Shown one piece after another: positions 16,221 through 25,458 of a stretch of 64,000 nt of DNA. The position numbers were made by a program, and so were the translations under genes. Source of the DNA: Moorena producens 3L (GTDB lineage: Bacteria; Cyanobacteriota; Cyanobacteriia; Cyanobacteriales; Coleofasciculaceae); the NCBI RefSeq assembly GCF_000211815.1, contig NZ_GL890970.1, positions 163,867 through 227,866 of the forward strand, in the 5' to 3' direction. The number at the start of each line of letters is the position of its first letter. Position 1 is the first letter of the stretch. The notes under the pieces were generated by a model that was not told the DNA's origin, searched no databases, and saw only the letters and a list, made by a program, of their open reading frames with translations.

Positions 16221-17567
16221 CTAAATACTACATATCTCAAGGCGAGAGAAGAGAGATACGCCACCCATGAAAAAGGCAAAGTATGCCCAACCGGAAAAGA
16301 ATCCGACATAGCTGACTGGTAGATGCCCCTGGGGAGCATTGAGGGTGAAGGGGAGGTCAACGTAATCTAGCCACTTTTCGTTGGTGTGCCATCCAAGTTG
16401 ATCGCCAAAGCGACAGTAAGTTTCATAGTCATAATCGGCACCAGGAGTTACCTGCACACTCTCGGTGACTATGCTCTGCCAGATTCGCTTCTGTACACTA
16501 AAGCCAAAGCGCCCATGGCTGTACTTTACCCAGAGGCTGTTGAGAGTACAGAGGTCTGTACAAGGAAAGGTGTTGATATCTGGGATGTCAAGCCAGCCTT
16601 CTTCTTCTCGTCCTGCTGCTTTGAGCATAACGGCGAGAGTTTCTTGATCTGCCTCTTGCCACTTTCTACGGATTAGTAAATCCCGTAATGGGCGGTAATC
16701 TACTCCTACATCAGAACTAAGGTCATCAGCTTCACTCAAAGAGATGAAATAATCGTTTTCAGTCACGGGCTGTAACCATTCGTGGACTGACTGAGGACGG
16801 TCTTTTGGCTCTAAGGCCATGCCTTGGAGAATTACTTGATTTAAGCGATCGCTAATACTAGGAACCAGTTGGTTTGGTGGCACCAGCTCTTCACCGTCAT
16901 ACTTGCGGTAAATTGACTCGGTAGGACTTAGCCCGGTTACGGCATGGTACATCGAAGCCGCTAGAGAGTAGACATCCACCGTGGCGTGACGACTGCCTTG
17001 GTAGTATAGCTCGTAGGGTCGAAATGGTTTATTGTCAATATGGCTCGACACATTACTATCTCGGAGTATATCCCCAGGAATCCCAAAGTCAATCAATACC
17101 GGTTTGCCACTGTTACTGACCACGATATTATGAGGGCTGATATCTAAATGCACCAGCCCTACTCCATGGATTAGATTCAACGCTGACCCAATTTGAGTGA
17201 TGTACTCTACTGCATCAGTTTCAGGTAATGGTCCTGTGCGTTGTACCAACTTCCACAAACTTTCCCCGGAAATAAAATCCATCACTAGGAAGTAGGTATC
17301 TCCTTCTTGAAACAAGTCTCTGACCTGGACCAGGGATTCAAGGTCAGCAGACAGTTGAGCCAGCAGTTGTCCTTGCTTGATAAATTGTTCTCCATAGTTG
17401 GGGTAGTCTGGAGCCAATCTCAGGCTTTCGTGTGGTGTTTTAATTACAACATCTTGATTGAGTAACTGATGGACTGCTTTGTAGGTAATTCCAAACGCTC
17501 CACGTCCAAGAATTTTCTCGATCTTGTATTTACCACCATGTAACAGCTGTTGCTCTGACCAGACCAT
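16221..17567 (-). CDS. Serine/threonine protein kinase fused to a GUN4 domain
   Basis: Residues about 12-270 form a Hanks-type kinase: glycine loop GRGAFGITY, Lys at 43 (VVIK), catalytic HLDISPHN (D142, N147) and DFG (160-162). The usual HRD arginine is Leu, so activation-loop control may differ. Residues about 291-440 match GUN4 (LLIRRKWQEADQETLAVML, EGWLDIPDI, SLWVKYSHGRFGFSVQKRIW). GUN4 binds porphyrins and stimulates Mg-chelatase; the fusion suggests phosphorylation linked to tetrapyrrole level, which is inferred. No membrane segment is convincing. The gene stands alone. Confidence 0.9.
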   Translation of the reverse strand: MVWSEQQLLHGGKYKIEKILGRGAFGITYKAVHQLLNQDVVIKTPHESLRLAPDYPNYGEQFIKQGQLLAQLSADLESLVQVRDLFQEGDTYFLVMDFISGESLWKLVQRTGPLPETDAVEYITQIGSALNLIHGVGLVHLDISPHNIVVSNSGKPVLIDFGIPGDILRDSNVSSHIDNKPFRPYELYYQGSRHATVDVYSLAASMYHAVTGLSPTESIYRKYDGEELVPPNQLVPSISDRLNQVILQGMALEPKDRPQSVHEWLQPVTENDYFISLSEADDLSSDVGVDYRPLRDLLIRRKWQEADQETLAVMLKAAGREEEGWLDIPDINTFPCTDLCTLNSLWVKYSHGRFGFSVQKRIWQSIVTESVQVTPGADYDYETYCRFGDQLGWHTNEKWLDYVDLPFTLNAPQGHLPVSYVGFFSGWAYFAFFMGGVSLFSRLEICSI

Positions 17568-18487
17568 ATAGATTAGTTGTTAGTTTTTTCTTGTTAGTTG
17601 TTTATGATTTGTTTTTCGGTTTAGTAGATTTACCCTGGCTCCAACGGGGATTATCAACAATTTTCAAACACCCTAAATTCAAATACTATTGATAATACAA
17701 TTAATGCTATAGCATTATTGAGTGAGTATTCAGCTATCAGCGTGTCGCGTATCAGCTAATGCGCTACTTGAGTTGCTACTTGAGGTGCTTTTGAATAAAA
17801 CAAGTAAGCATTGGAATAATGCTGAGTAAAGTCACCTCCCAGCGTCGTTCGCACAGCGTGGCCATTCGCGTAGCGTGGCCGAAAGGCCAAGGCCAAAGCC
17901 TGTGCCACAAAACTGACGGCTGACGGCTGACGGCTGACGGCTGATGGCTGAATGCTTACATTATTGACATGCTATTAAATCTGATAATTAATTTTTTTAG
18001 GATTAATTTTCAGTACTCATATACTTTAGTATAATTCCCTCAGCTTTGCCATCCTCTGGAGCATCAGGTGTTAGCGGTTAATTCTCTCCCAAGAGAAAAA
18101 AGCTAGCGATAGGGAATCGGGAATCGGGAATCGGGAATCGGGAACAGGCAAGAGGCAAGAGGGAAAAAATCCTGTGTACCTCATTAGGTTAGAAAGCGCT
18201 ATACTAAAGCTACTGACAAATGCGTTCGCGTAGCGTGGCCTACCGCCAATCGCGTTTAGCTCAAGTCCGGAGAATTCTGCCCATTTCCCGCTTTTCCCGC
18301 TTTTCCCGCTTTTCCCGACTCCCGACTCCCTCGGTGCGCTTTCCGTAGGCGAATTAAATTCGCCACGGGTCGCACCGCTCCCGACTCCCGATTCCCGATT
18401 CCCGACTCCCGATTCCCGAGGCATCTGTCTAGCCCTTCGCCAGTAAGATAGGATTATCCACAGTAAAGATAACGACTTACGTAAGCT
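17568..18487. repeat. Repeat-rich intergenic region
   Basis: No gene was recognised in 920 bases. It holds GCGTAGCGTGGCC-type palindromic units (17843-17895), CTGACGG heptamers (17915-17947), GGGAATC heptamers (18113-18142), a MITE-type end (18170-18205), a 9-base CCCGCTTTT array (18284-18318), a 46-bp palindrome (18332-18377) and CCCGATT/CCCGACT units (18378-18418). The minus-strand frame across 18071-18505 is only translated repeats. Confidence 0.8.
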
Positions 18488-19060
18488 ATGGCGGAAGAAA
18501 CCCAACCCTTGCCTAACCCTGAGGAAGCGAATACTCCTTCTGATACATCAGCAGAAAAACCGCAGGCTAAGGCCCCTGCGGCCAAAAAGCCTGCTGAAAA
18601 ATCAGAAGAGAAACCAGCGGCTAAGGCTCCTGCGGCTAAGGCCCCTGCGGCTACAGAGGCAAAAGCTAAAAAAGCCAAACCACCAGCAATTGAAAAGAAA
18701 CCCTTTACTGAATTTGTGGAACAACATTATGTGCCAGCCCTTAAGACTGCTTTTGCCAAACAAGGTATTGATGATGTAGATGTGACGTTTGCTAAACAGA
18801 AAATCCCCATTCCGAGTTTGAGTCAAATGGATGACTGTTGGCAAGTAATGGGTAGTTGGCAAAATGGGCAACGTAAATTTAACGTTTATTTCCTAGACGA
18901 AGATATTAAAAAACAAAAGGCTTTTTCGGCCTCAGCTAATGGTGTTAACCCTAGTACAATCGAGTCTTTTATGATTGATGAACGGAGAGTGACTCTTGAT
19001 CTAATGGTTCATTACACTATACAACGGCTAAATGCTCAGAAGTGGCTAATGTGGAATTAG
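18488..19060 (+). CDS. DUF2996 family protein with Ala/Lys/Pro-rich N-terminus
   Basis: 190 residues. The first 70 are low-complexity (repeated KAPAAK and EKP units), likely disordered, and translated from a locally repetitive sequence. Residues about 75-190 are the conserved cyanobacterial/plant domain (FVEQHYVPALKTAFAKQGI, then CWQVMGSWQNGQRKFNVYF, ending LMVHYTIQRLNAQKWLMWN). Function unknown. The start at 18488 gives the full acidic N-terminus. The upstream DNA is all repeats, so its promoter must lie within about 70 bases after 18420. Confidence 0.82.
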   Translation: MAEETQPLPNPEEANTPSDTSAEKPQAKAPAAKKPAEKSEEKPAAKAPAAKAPAATEAKAKKAKPPAIEKKPFTEFVEQHYVPALKTAFAKQGIDDVDVTFAKQKIPIPSLSQMDDCWQVMGSWQNGQRKFNVYFLDEDIKKQKAFSASANGVNPSTIESFMIDERRVTLDLMVHYTIQRLNAQKWLMWN

Positions 19061-19873
19061 TTATTCTTGGATAAAGCTTAGGTAGATTGTAAGCTATCAG
19101 CTATCAGCGTGTCGCGTATCAGCTTAAGCGCTAAGCGCACGCTACTTGAGGTGCTTATGCGCGTAGCGTGGCCTTTGGCCAAGGGCTTTTTCCCAGACTT
19201 TCAAGTCTCTAAAATAGAGAACTATTAAATTCGGCATTGCTTAACAATGGAATGATTTGAAGAGTTTTGTGGAATGGGCATCTTGCCCGTTACAATTCCC
19301 GGGCAGGCAGGATGCCCACCCCACTCATATTCATTCCTTGATTCAGCAACGCCATTTTTTTAGGTTTTTAGAATTGTTTTATAGCACTACCCATTAAGGT
19401 TACGACAAGGTTACGACATTGATACAAGCTGAAAAGCTATATACTGAACTTTTGCCTTTTGCCTTTTGCCTTTTGCCTTTCGCGTAGCGCTATATTCCGT
19501 AGTTTTACTAGGGCTAAATCTTATAGGGCTGCGCCAAAATAATAGAAAAAAGGGAATGGGTGCTGCATGGCTTTATCATAGCACTAAAAACTACTCCCAT
19601 AGCTTTATATCATGTCAGGATAATTACCCTTAATAAAAATATCCACCATCTGCCCACACTTCCCTAAGTCTTACTCCTAGTGAAAAATAGGGATTCCCGC
19701 AAAAAAATGCGATCGCATCAACCAAAAAAATGCGATTGGCCGTAGGCCACGCTACGCGAGTCACGCGTTCGCAAAGCGTGGCCTACGGCCTCAGCTTCCG
19801 CGCTTTTGCGAACGCTTACAGATACTCAATACGCCCAACCATGTCCTCTGGAGTATATACTTCATAAATCCGA
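19061..19873. repeat. Repeat-rich intergenic region
   Basis: The 813 bases contain CTATCAG units and GCGTAGCGTGGCC palindromes (19092-19180), a palindromic element with GGGCATC...GATGCCC arms (about 19270-19325, related to 56470-56583), a TTTTGCC heptamer array (19446-19482) and further GCGTGGCC-type units (19738-19812). No gene was recognised. Confidence 0.8.
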
Positions 19874-20212
19874 CTACTCACCCCGAATAGCCCTCAATCG
19901 TGATTCTAAAGGAGAAGGGGGACTATTGCGCTTCATTTCTTCCACAAACGCTGCACTTTCTGCGGTATGGCGGTCAATTTCTTCCCGATGATCGTAATAA
20001 TAGGCCATTGCCGCATAAACCGCTGCCTTAGATAAATTATACTCAGAGGCAATTTCTTCTAAGGATTCTCCCATCTCCAAATACATTTTGGCAATAGTTG
20101 CGACAGGCATTATAGTGCCAATAATGCGAGGTTTACCACCACAAAAGTCAGGGTCTATAGCAATATACTCTGTACTGATCTGTTGGATAGACGTTTGTTC
20201 AGCATTCATCAT
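19874..20212 (-). CDS. DUF433 domain protein
   Basis: 112 residues. The DUF433 core is clear: IDPDFCGGKPRIIGTIMPVATIAKMYLEMGESLEEIASEYN, then AAVYAAMAYYYDHREEID. Such proteins are winged-helix-like and often act as antitoxins beside a DUF5615 PIN-like toxin. No such partner gene is adjacent here, so this is an orphan, either solitary or the remains of a pair. GTR is GTI in the otherwise conserved GKPRIxGTR motif. Confidence 0.85.
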   Translation of the reverse strand: MMNAEQTSIQQISTEYIAIDPDFCGGKPRIIGTIMPVATIAKMYLEMGESLEEIASEYNLSKAAVYAAMAYYYDHREEIDRHTAESAAFVEEMKRNSPPSPLESRLRAIRGE

Positions 20213-20298
20213 CTAAAACCCAAAGATTAAGAACAGGGGTGTATTGATAAGTTTGACATATAATAGGATATCTGAAAAGTTTTTTTATACTTAATTTT

Positions 20299-20400
20299 GC
20301 CCCCCTAGCCCCCCAATTCTGGGGGGAACAAGAATCAATTTTATGGTAAAAGTCCCCCGAGGGGATTGCTCGCTCGGGGGACCAACGGGGGCTTCGATGT
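20299..20400. repeat. Palindromic repeat with CCCCCCTAGCCCCCC ends
   Basis: Starts with GCCCCCCTAGCCCCCCAATT and contains an inner CCCCCGAG...CTCGGGGG hairpin at 20352-20379. The same outer sequence starts the nested element at 20950. A short CCCTGTT heptamer run follows at 20448-20475. Confidence 0.6.
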
Positions 20401-20491
20401 AGCAAATAAAACTTCCCAGACAACCTCTAAAAAAGTGTCAGGTTCTGTTCCCTGTTCCCTGTTCCCTGTTCCCTATACTAGCGCTATAACT

Positions 20492-20674
20492 TTATTTCCC
20501 TTTAGACTTAGGTAGTGAAAGTCCCAGATAGCCTCCAAGTCCTATTTTTGCCATATCCATAAACGTGGGGCGGTACTCTTCATCCATGACGGCTAGGGTA
20601 AGTGACCCCCCAAGTAATATGGAGATAATAGCAGCTTGAACCATTTCTTTGATTGTCAGAGTTTTATGAGCCAT
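20492..20674 (-). CDS. Small membrane protein of unknown function
   Basis: From the ATG at 20672-20674 this is 60 residues with one hydrophobic segment (about 10-31, MVQAAIISILLGGSLTLAVM) and a C-terminal Gly-rich hydrophobic stretch (KIGLGGYLGLSLP). A TTG 18 codons upstream (20728) would lengthen it. I do not recognise the family. The sequence is non-repetitive and composition is gene-like, but it has no supporting neighbour. Confidence 0.45.
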   Translation of the reverse strand: MAHKTLTIKEMVQAAIISILLGGSLTLAVMDEEYRPTFMDMAKIGLGGYLGLSLPKSKGK

Positions 20675-20728
20675 AGGTTTTTGTTGTAACTGGTACGCTT
20701 GACTGCTACTTTTAATGGTGACCGACAA

Positions 20729-21214
20729 AAACTGAAACCTTGACTGGACAATGGATTAGTTGCTAATATGATTTGGCTTTTGTTTGATTGCCTTGTGACT
20801 GAGTTGTGATTGCGCTAAAGGTTATGGCGCTGGCGGCAGGGAATAGGAAACTTCAGGTCAGGGAATTATTGAGTTTGGTGATTTAGGGCTGCATCGCTTA
20901 CTCCATTGAATTATAAAAAAACGGCGTTGCTGATTCTGGATATGATTCCGCCCCCCTAGCCCCCCAATTTTGGGGGGAACAAAACTTTCAAGCGATGCAG
21001 CGCGGTCTTGGGGGTTTCCCCCATGAGCGACTGCATCAAGACAAGTCCCCCCGGTGCGCTTTCCAATGGGCGAGTAAATCGCCCTTGGGTCGCACCGCAA
21101 AGTTGGGGGATTTAGGGGGCTTTACCAAAACAATACTATCTAAATTAATACTTTAATTCAGCCACGAAAAAAAAATTATAGTTATTACTATATTTATAAA
21201 TAATTAGCCAGACG
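20729..21214. repeat. Intergenic region with nested palindromes
   Basis: The 20950-21120 part is a nested palindromic structure (separate entry). The remaining bases up to 21214 are AT-rich, include the promoter region of the pentapeptide-repeat gene, and show no other feature. Confidence 0.7.
20950..21120. repeat. Nested palindromic elements
   Basis: The outer arms are GCCCCCCTAGCCCCCCAA (from 20950) and TTGGGGGATTTAGGGGGC (to 21120), which are near-inverted copies. Inside lie two further complete palindromic repeats side by side: the GATGCAG/CTGCATC hairpin (20994-21037) and a 46-bp CGGTGCG/CGCACCG element (21052-21097). Confidence 0.85.
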
Positions 21215-22366
21215 ATGAAAGATTGTAGCCCAGGTAAAAAAAATAAAAAACTAACTATCACCGCCTCTTCAGAAGGTATAGAAAAAGCGGAAAGCGCTTT
21301 AATCAGGCTAGGATTTGAGTCTAAAAGTAAGTTTGCAAAGTCACAACTTATAGGTCGCACTACAGTAACAAAGTTTTTTCAATCCAAGCCAATTCAGCTG
21401 GATTCCTTTAAACGGATATGCCAGGCTCTGAAACTAAACTGGAGAGAAATTGCGGAAATAGCAGAGGAAAACCGATCAGAACCGCTAAGCAGAAATGATG
21501 GTAGTAGGTCAGAGCTAGTGGAGGGGATGCAGCAAGGGCAAGCACTTAGGCGCAAAGTGACTGTAATCGATAAAAAAAGTCAAACAATTAAAGCTGTTAT
21601 CGTATTAGAAGGGCATATAGATTCAGTTGAAAATTTAGACTTTATTCAATCTATTTTACGAGCCTATTCAGGAGACAGTATAAACATTATTGATATTGAA
21701 CCAGGCAGCATCCGATTAATTGTAGAGGGGTCTCCAGAGGATATCGAACGGCTTAGATCTTGCATAGAATCAGGAGAACTCAAAGAATTAAGGGGTTTTC
21801 CTGTTCAAGATATTGAAATTTTGAGCACAAGTTCAGAGGATGATCAAAATAACGAGTTTGATCAGAAATGGCGTCTAGTGGAAGAGATTGCTAGCCGTGG
21901 AGCTGTGGGTCGAGACTTAAACGGTGTTGACCTGAGTGATGCTGACCTCAGTGATGCCAACCTGATTGGTGCCGACCTCAGTGAAGCTGACCTCAGTAGT
22001 GCTGACTTGATTCGTGCTAATCTAAAGGATGCCAACCTGATTTTTGCCGACCTGACTGAAGCGGATCTCAGTGAAGCGGATCTCAGTGAAGCCTACCTGA
22101 GTGGTGCCTACCTCAGTAGTGCCAACCTAAGTCATGCCTACCTGAGGGGTGCCTACCTGATTTATGCTGACCTCAGTGATGCCTACCTGATTTATGCTGA
22201 CCTCAGTGATGCCAAGCTTAGTCGTGCTATCGTGAACAAATCCCGATTTGGAAATAACTTAGGAATTGATGAATCGATGAAACTTGACCTAATTAAACGA
22301 GAAGCAATTTTTCATGATTCTTTTCCAGGGGATAGCTCTAAAAGTCTTACCCCTATTAAAAGATAG
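21215..22366 (+). CDS. HTH - alpha/beta domain - pentapeptide-repeat protein
   Basis: 383 residues in three parts. Residues about 12-85 are an HTH-like domain (LTITASSEGIEKAESAL, then KFAKSQLIGRTTVTKFFQSK and LDSFKRICQALKLNW) typical of cyanobacterial NB-ARC/NACHT signalling proteins. Residues about 110-205 are an alpha/beta domain (AVIVLEGHIDSVENLDFIQ, then IEPGSIRLIVEGSPEDIERL). Residues about 235-350 are roughly 22 pentapeptide repeats (A-D/N-L-S pattern), predicting a right-handed beta helix. It resembles conflict/defence proteins with the NTPase removed. Function unknown; location probably cytosolic. Confidence 0.85.
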   Translation: MKDCSPGKKNKKLTITASSEGIEKAESALIRLGFESKSKFAKSQLIGRTTVTKFFQSKPIQLDSFKRICQALKLNWREIAEIAEENRSEPLSRNDGSRSELVEGMQQGQALRRKVTVIDKKSQTIKAVIVLEGHIDSVENLDFIQSILRAYSGDSINIIDIEPGSIRLIVEGSPEDIERLRSCIESGELKELRGFPVQDIEILSTSSEDDQNNEFDQKWRLVEEIASRGAVGRDLNGVDLSDADLSDANLIGADLSEADLSSADLIRANLKDANLIFADLTEADLSEADLSEAYLSGAYLSSANLSHAYLRGAYLIYADLSDAYLIYADLSDAKLSRAIVNKSRFGNNLGIDESMKLDLIKREAIFHDSFPGDSSKSLTPIKR

Positions 22367-22946
22367 GGATTACCGAAATTACAGGGTGCTGATAATTTTT
22401 TGGAATCCTGTCAGCTTCAATCAAACAAATGGGATCAAAAGAAAGAATGCGATTGGCCGTAGGCCACGCTACGCGAACGCTTACAGATACTCAATTGGAG
22501 TAGATAGCGTTTTTAATAGTAATGAACTACACAGGATTTTCTCCCTATTCCCCTAGCAGGGAACGGAGTTTGTAAGGTAGAGATTTTTTCATAATTCATC
22601 ATCAACAACCCAAAGATTAAGAAAAGGGGTGTATTTCTAGGGTTTATCTTACTTATGAGGTAAACATAATTTTTTCTCTATTCCCTATTCCCTATTCCCT
22701 ATTCCTTTCCCCCCTTCCGCGCGGGGGGTTAGGGGGGATCCGCTGCTCCCTACTCCCTAAAAACATGTACCTCACCCAATAGACATCTCCAGAAACTCGG
22801 TTTTGACCCAGGCAGTGCAAGGGTTTGAGGTTAATTTTTGGAGATGTCTAATTGATAACCGTAAATTTTTATGACTAAAGAATATTCAGTGATTTATTTA
22901 ACTGTAATATTGACGTGGCATATATCAAAAAAGGCTGATTAACTCA
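22367..22946. repeat. Repeat-rich intergenic region with MITE-like elements
   Basis: Contains a GCGTAGCGTGGCC-type palindrome (22448-22477), a MITE-type left end (22506-22545), and a fuller MITE-like element at about 22648-22785 (left TTATCTTACTTATGAGGTAA, CCCTATT heptamers, right end with GTACCTCACCCAATAG). The last 90 bases before the decarboxylase are AT-rich and probably hold its promoter. Confidence 0.65.
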
Positions 22947-25247
22947 ATGGAAAACTATAAAGGGAGCGGATTGAATAAATTACGGAATGTTGTTGGTAAG
23001 TTAACGATATTTCGTAAAATCCGTAAGATTCAGGAACGTGTAAAACCTATACGTCAGCGCCTAGAAGAAATGCTCGGTGGTGAGGGTGAAACTAAGCGCA
23101 ATGTGGAATCTTGGTTTTTAGGACCCAAGGGTGAAAATGCTGCTCTTTTCCAAGAGCTGATTACCCAAGCCCTTTCCGATCACATTGATTGGCGCAACAA
23201 CTTCCATCCTGAAGATCCTTCCCCAATTCCAGATGAAGTTAAAGACGATCCTGGTTACATAGAAGCAGTAGAGTTACTGCGTACAGAATTGAACGAGCTT
23301 CTGAAGGAGCTCCGGAATTCAGGTCCGTTTTTCAGCATGCGCTATCAGGGACACATGCTCTGGGACCAGACTCTAGCCGGAATGGCTGGCTACTTTGCTG
23401 GGATGCTCTATAACCAGAACAATACTGCTATTGAAGCGGCCCCCTTCACCACGGTCTTAGAAGTTGAGGCGGCTAAAGACATCTGCGAGATGGTTGGCTA
23501 TCAATACGATACTGAAGGCATCCCAGAGCCCTGGGGGCACCTGACTTGCGGTGGTTCAACGGCTAATATTGAGGCGCTTTGGGCTGCACGTAACTTAAAG
23601 TATTATCCCCTCTCCTTACAAAAGCCCCTCAATGATTCCAATTCGCCTCTTTATGCAGCCCGCGACATGATGGTAAAACTGCCATCAGGAGACGAGGCTA
23701 AACTGGCTACCTTAGATCCTTGGTCAACCTTGAACTTGGGGATAGATGAGGTTCTGGCTCTATCAGAGAGATTGCTAAATGAATATCAAATTCAACCAGA
23801 CACAGTCACAGAAGCCATCTCTCCCTACACTCTCCAAAACCTGGGTTTCGTAGACTTTACCAACATATTTTTGCAAGATACTGATATCCAGACGCCGGTG
23901 ATCTTTGTACCGGGTTCCAAGCATTACTCTTTGCCCAAGGGAGCAGCCATCCTGGGTGTAGGAGCAAACCAAATGCGGAGCATTCCCCTTGATATCCATG
24001 GACGGATGAACTCTACTATTTTGGAAGAACAGATAGATAAGTGTCTAAGCGAAAATCGGCCAGTGATAGCGGTGGTAGCAGTACTTGGTACCACGGAAGA
24101 AGGAAACGTCGATCCAATCAAGACAGTTTTGGATCTACGGGACAATAAGTATCACCTCCAAAACATTGAATTCGCTGTACATGCTGATGCGGCATGGGGT
24201 GGCTATTTTGCTGCAATGCTGGAAACGAAGGCTGTACCCGTCAGCACAGAGGCTGATGAACCAGTGCCTGTGCTGCCCATGAGCGATTATGTGTATGCAC
24301 AATACGATAACCTTTACCGAACAGATACAGTTACAGTAGACCCTCATAAGACTGGTTACATGCCTTATCCAGCCGGGGCACTGTGCTATCGGAACATGTT
24401 GATGCGGAGTCTAATTGCCTTCGAGGCTCCCTACACCAATACCGGTGAAGGCTCTGAAGGACAAGATGAATATCTTTTAGGAACTTACGGCATTGAAGGG
24501 TCGAAACCCGGTGCCGCAGCAGCAGGAGTATACCTAAGCCATAAGGTTATCCCACCAGAACCCTCAGGATACGGCAAAATCCTTGGTCGAACCTTATACA
24601 ACTGCAAAATGTTCCACTGGAAGCTGCTGGAGCTGAATGAGGATCCAGGCAAAGGCTATGGCGTCTTTCCAGTACCAATAGAAGACCCAGAAGGACCAAT
24701 TAGCAATTATGCCAGTGAAAAAGAATTCAGAGACAAGCTACGCAGCCTGTTAGCTGGAAAGCGTCCTAAAGAGATCTTGAATGGTGAGGATACCGAAGCC
24801 CTAGAATTGCTGAAGGAGACAGGAGCAGACCTGAATATTCTCACTTATGCTTTTAATTTCAAGAACAGTGATGGGAGTTGGAACCAAGACTTAGAAGCAG
24901 CGAATGACTTCAATCGCCAGATCTATGATCGGATCAGTTTGAAACTAGTGCTTCCAGAAGAAGAAGGCGAAGATGTTAATGCCCAGTATAATGTGCTAGT
25001 TAGCACCACAGACTTTCAAAAAGATTATTACGGAGAAGAGTTTTTCAATAATTACAAACAACGGTTGTTACAACTTCCAGAGCCTGTAAATTCTGAACAA
25101 GATAAGGAAATCACGGTGATGCGATCAGTGGTCATGGATCCATGGATTGCTGAAAACTTAGATGGTAGTTGGTTCCTCGATACTATTATTGCGGAGTTAG
25201 ATAAAGTGGTACTCCAGGTTCTTGCGGAAATGAATAACAATTCGTAA
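22947..25247 (+). CDS. Pyridoxal-phosphate-dependent amino acid decarboxylase (group II)
   Basis: 766 residues. The PLP fold is visible: GGSTANIEALWAAR (about 202-215), HADAAWGGYF with D414-region Asp stacking under the cofactor (about 412-421), and the Schiff-base lysine in DPHKTGYMPYPAG (K468). Group II decarboxylases act on Glu, Tyr, DOPA or histidine-like substrates, and the pocket cannot be told from sequence by eye. It is longer than typical 450-550 residue members, with a 120-residue N-terminal and a long C-terminal extension, like the large bacterial tyrosine/glutamate decarboxylase-like subgroup. No signal peptide. It stands alone between repeat tracts. Confidence 0.87.
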   Translation: MENYKGSGLNKLRNVVGKLTIFRKIRKIQERVKPIRQRLEEMLGGEGETKRNVESWFLGPKGENAALFQELITQALSDHIDWRNNFHPEDPSPIPDEVKDDPGYIEAVELLRTELNELLKELRNSGPFFSMRYQGHMLWDQTLAGMAGYFAGMLYNQNNTAIEAAPFTTVLEVEAAKDICEMVGYQYDTEGIPEPWGHLTCGGSTANIEALWAARNLKYYPLSLQKPLNDSNSPLYAARDMMVKLPSGDEAKLATLDPWSTLNLGIDEVLALSERLLNEYQIQPDTVTEAISPYTLQNLGFVDFTNIFLQDTDIQTPVIFVPGSKHYSLPKGAAILGVGANQMRSIPLDIHGRMNSTILEEQIDKCLSENRPVIAVVAVLGTTEEGNVDPIKTVLDLRDNKYHLQNIEFAVHADAAWGGYFAAMLETKAVPVSTEADEPVPVLPMSDYVYAQYDNLYRTDTVTVDPHKTGYMPYPAGALCYRNMLMRSLIAFEAPYTNTGEGSEGQDEYLLGTYGIEGSKPGAAAAGVYLSHKVIPPEPSGYGKILGRTLYNCKMFHWKLLELNEDPGKGYGVFPVPIEDPEGPISNYASEKEFRDKLRSLLAGKRPKEILNGEDTEALELLKETGADLNILTYAFNFKNSDGSWNQDLEAANDFNRQIYDRISLKLVLPEEEGEDVNAQYNVLVSTTDFQKDYYGEEFFNNYKQRLLQLPEPVNSEQDKEITVMRSVVMDPWIAENLDGSWFLDTIIAELDKVVLQVLAEMNNNS

Positions 25248-25440
25248 GCATTCAGCTATCAGCCGTCAGCCGTCAGCCGTCAGCCATTCGCGTAGCGTGG
25301 CCATAGGCCAAGGCTCACGCTACTTGAGGTGCTTATTTTATTCAAAAGCACCGATTCGCTACGCGCACGCTGCGCGAACAGTAGCCCATAAGCTGATAGC
25401 TGATAGCTGATAGCTGATAGCTGATAGCTGAATGCTTACA
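25248..25440. repeat. Repeat tract after the decarboxylase gene
   Basis: CAGCCGT and TAGCTGA heptamer runs (25256-25286 and 25389-25432) flank GCGTAGCGTGGCC-type palindromic units. The runs are inverted copies of each other (CAGCTAT versus ATAGCTG), so the tract could fold on itself. Confidence 0.75.
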
Positions 25441-25458
25441 GCAATTCTTCTGTTTAAA

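Noticed and set aside
18071..18505. 144-codon minus-strand open frame
   Set aside because: It is translated repeat DNA (repeated ESGVG and KSGKSGK from heptamer and 9-base arrays plus a palindrome), with no protein-like core, and it overlaps the start of the DUF2996 gene.
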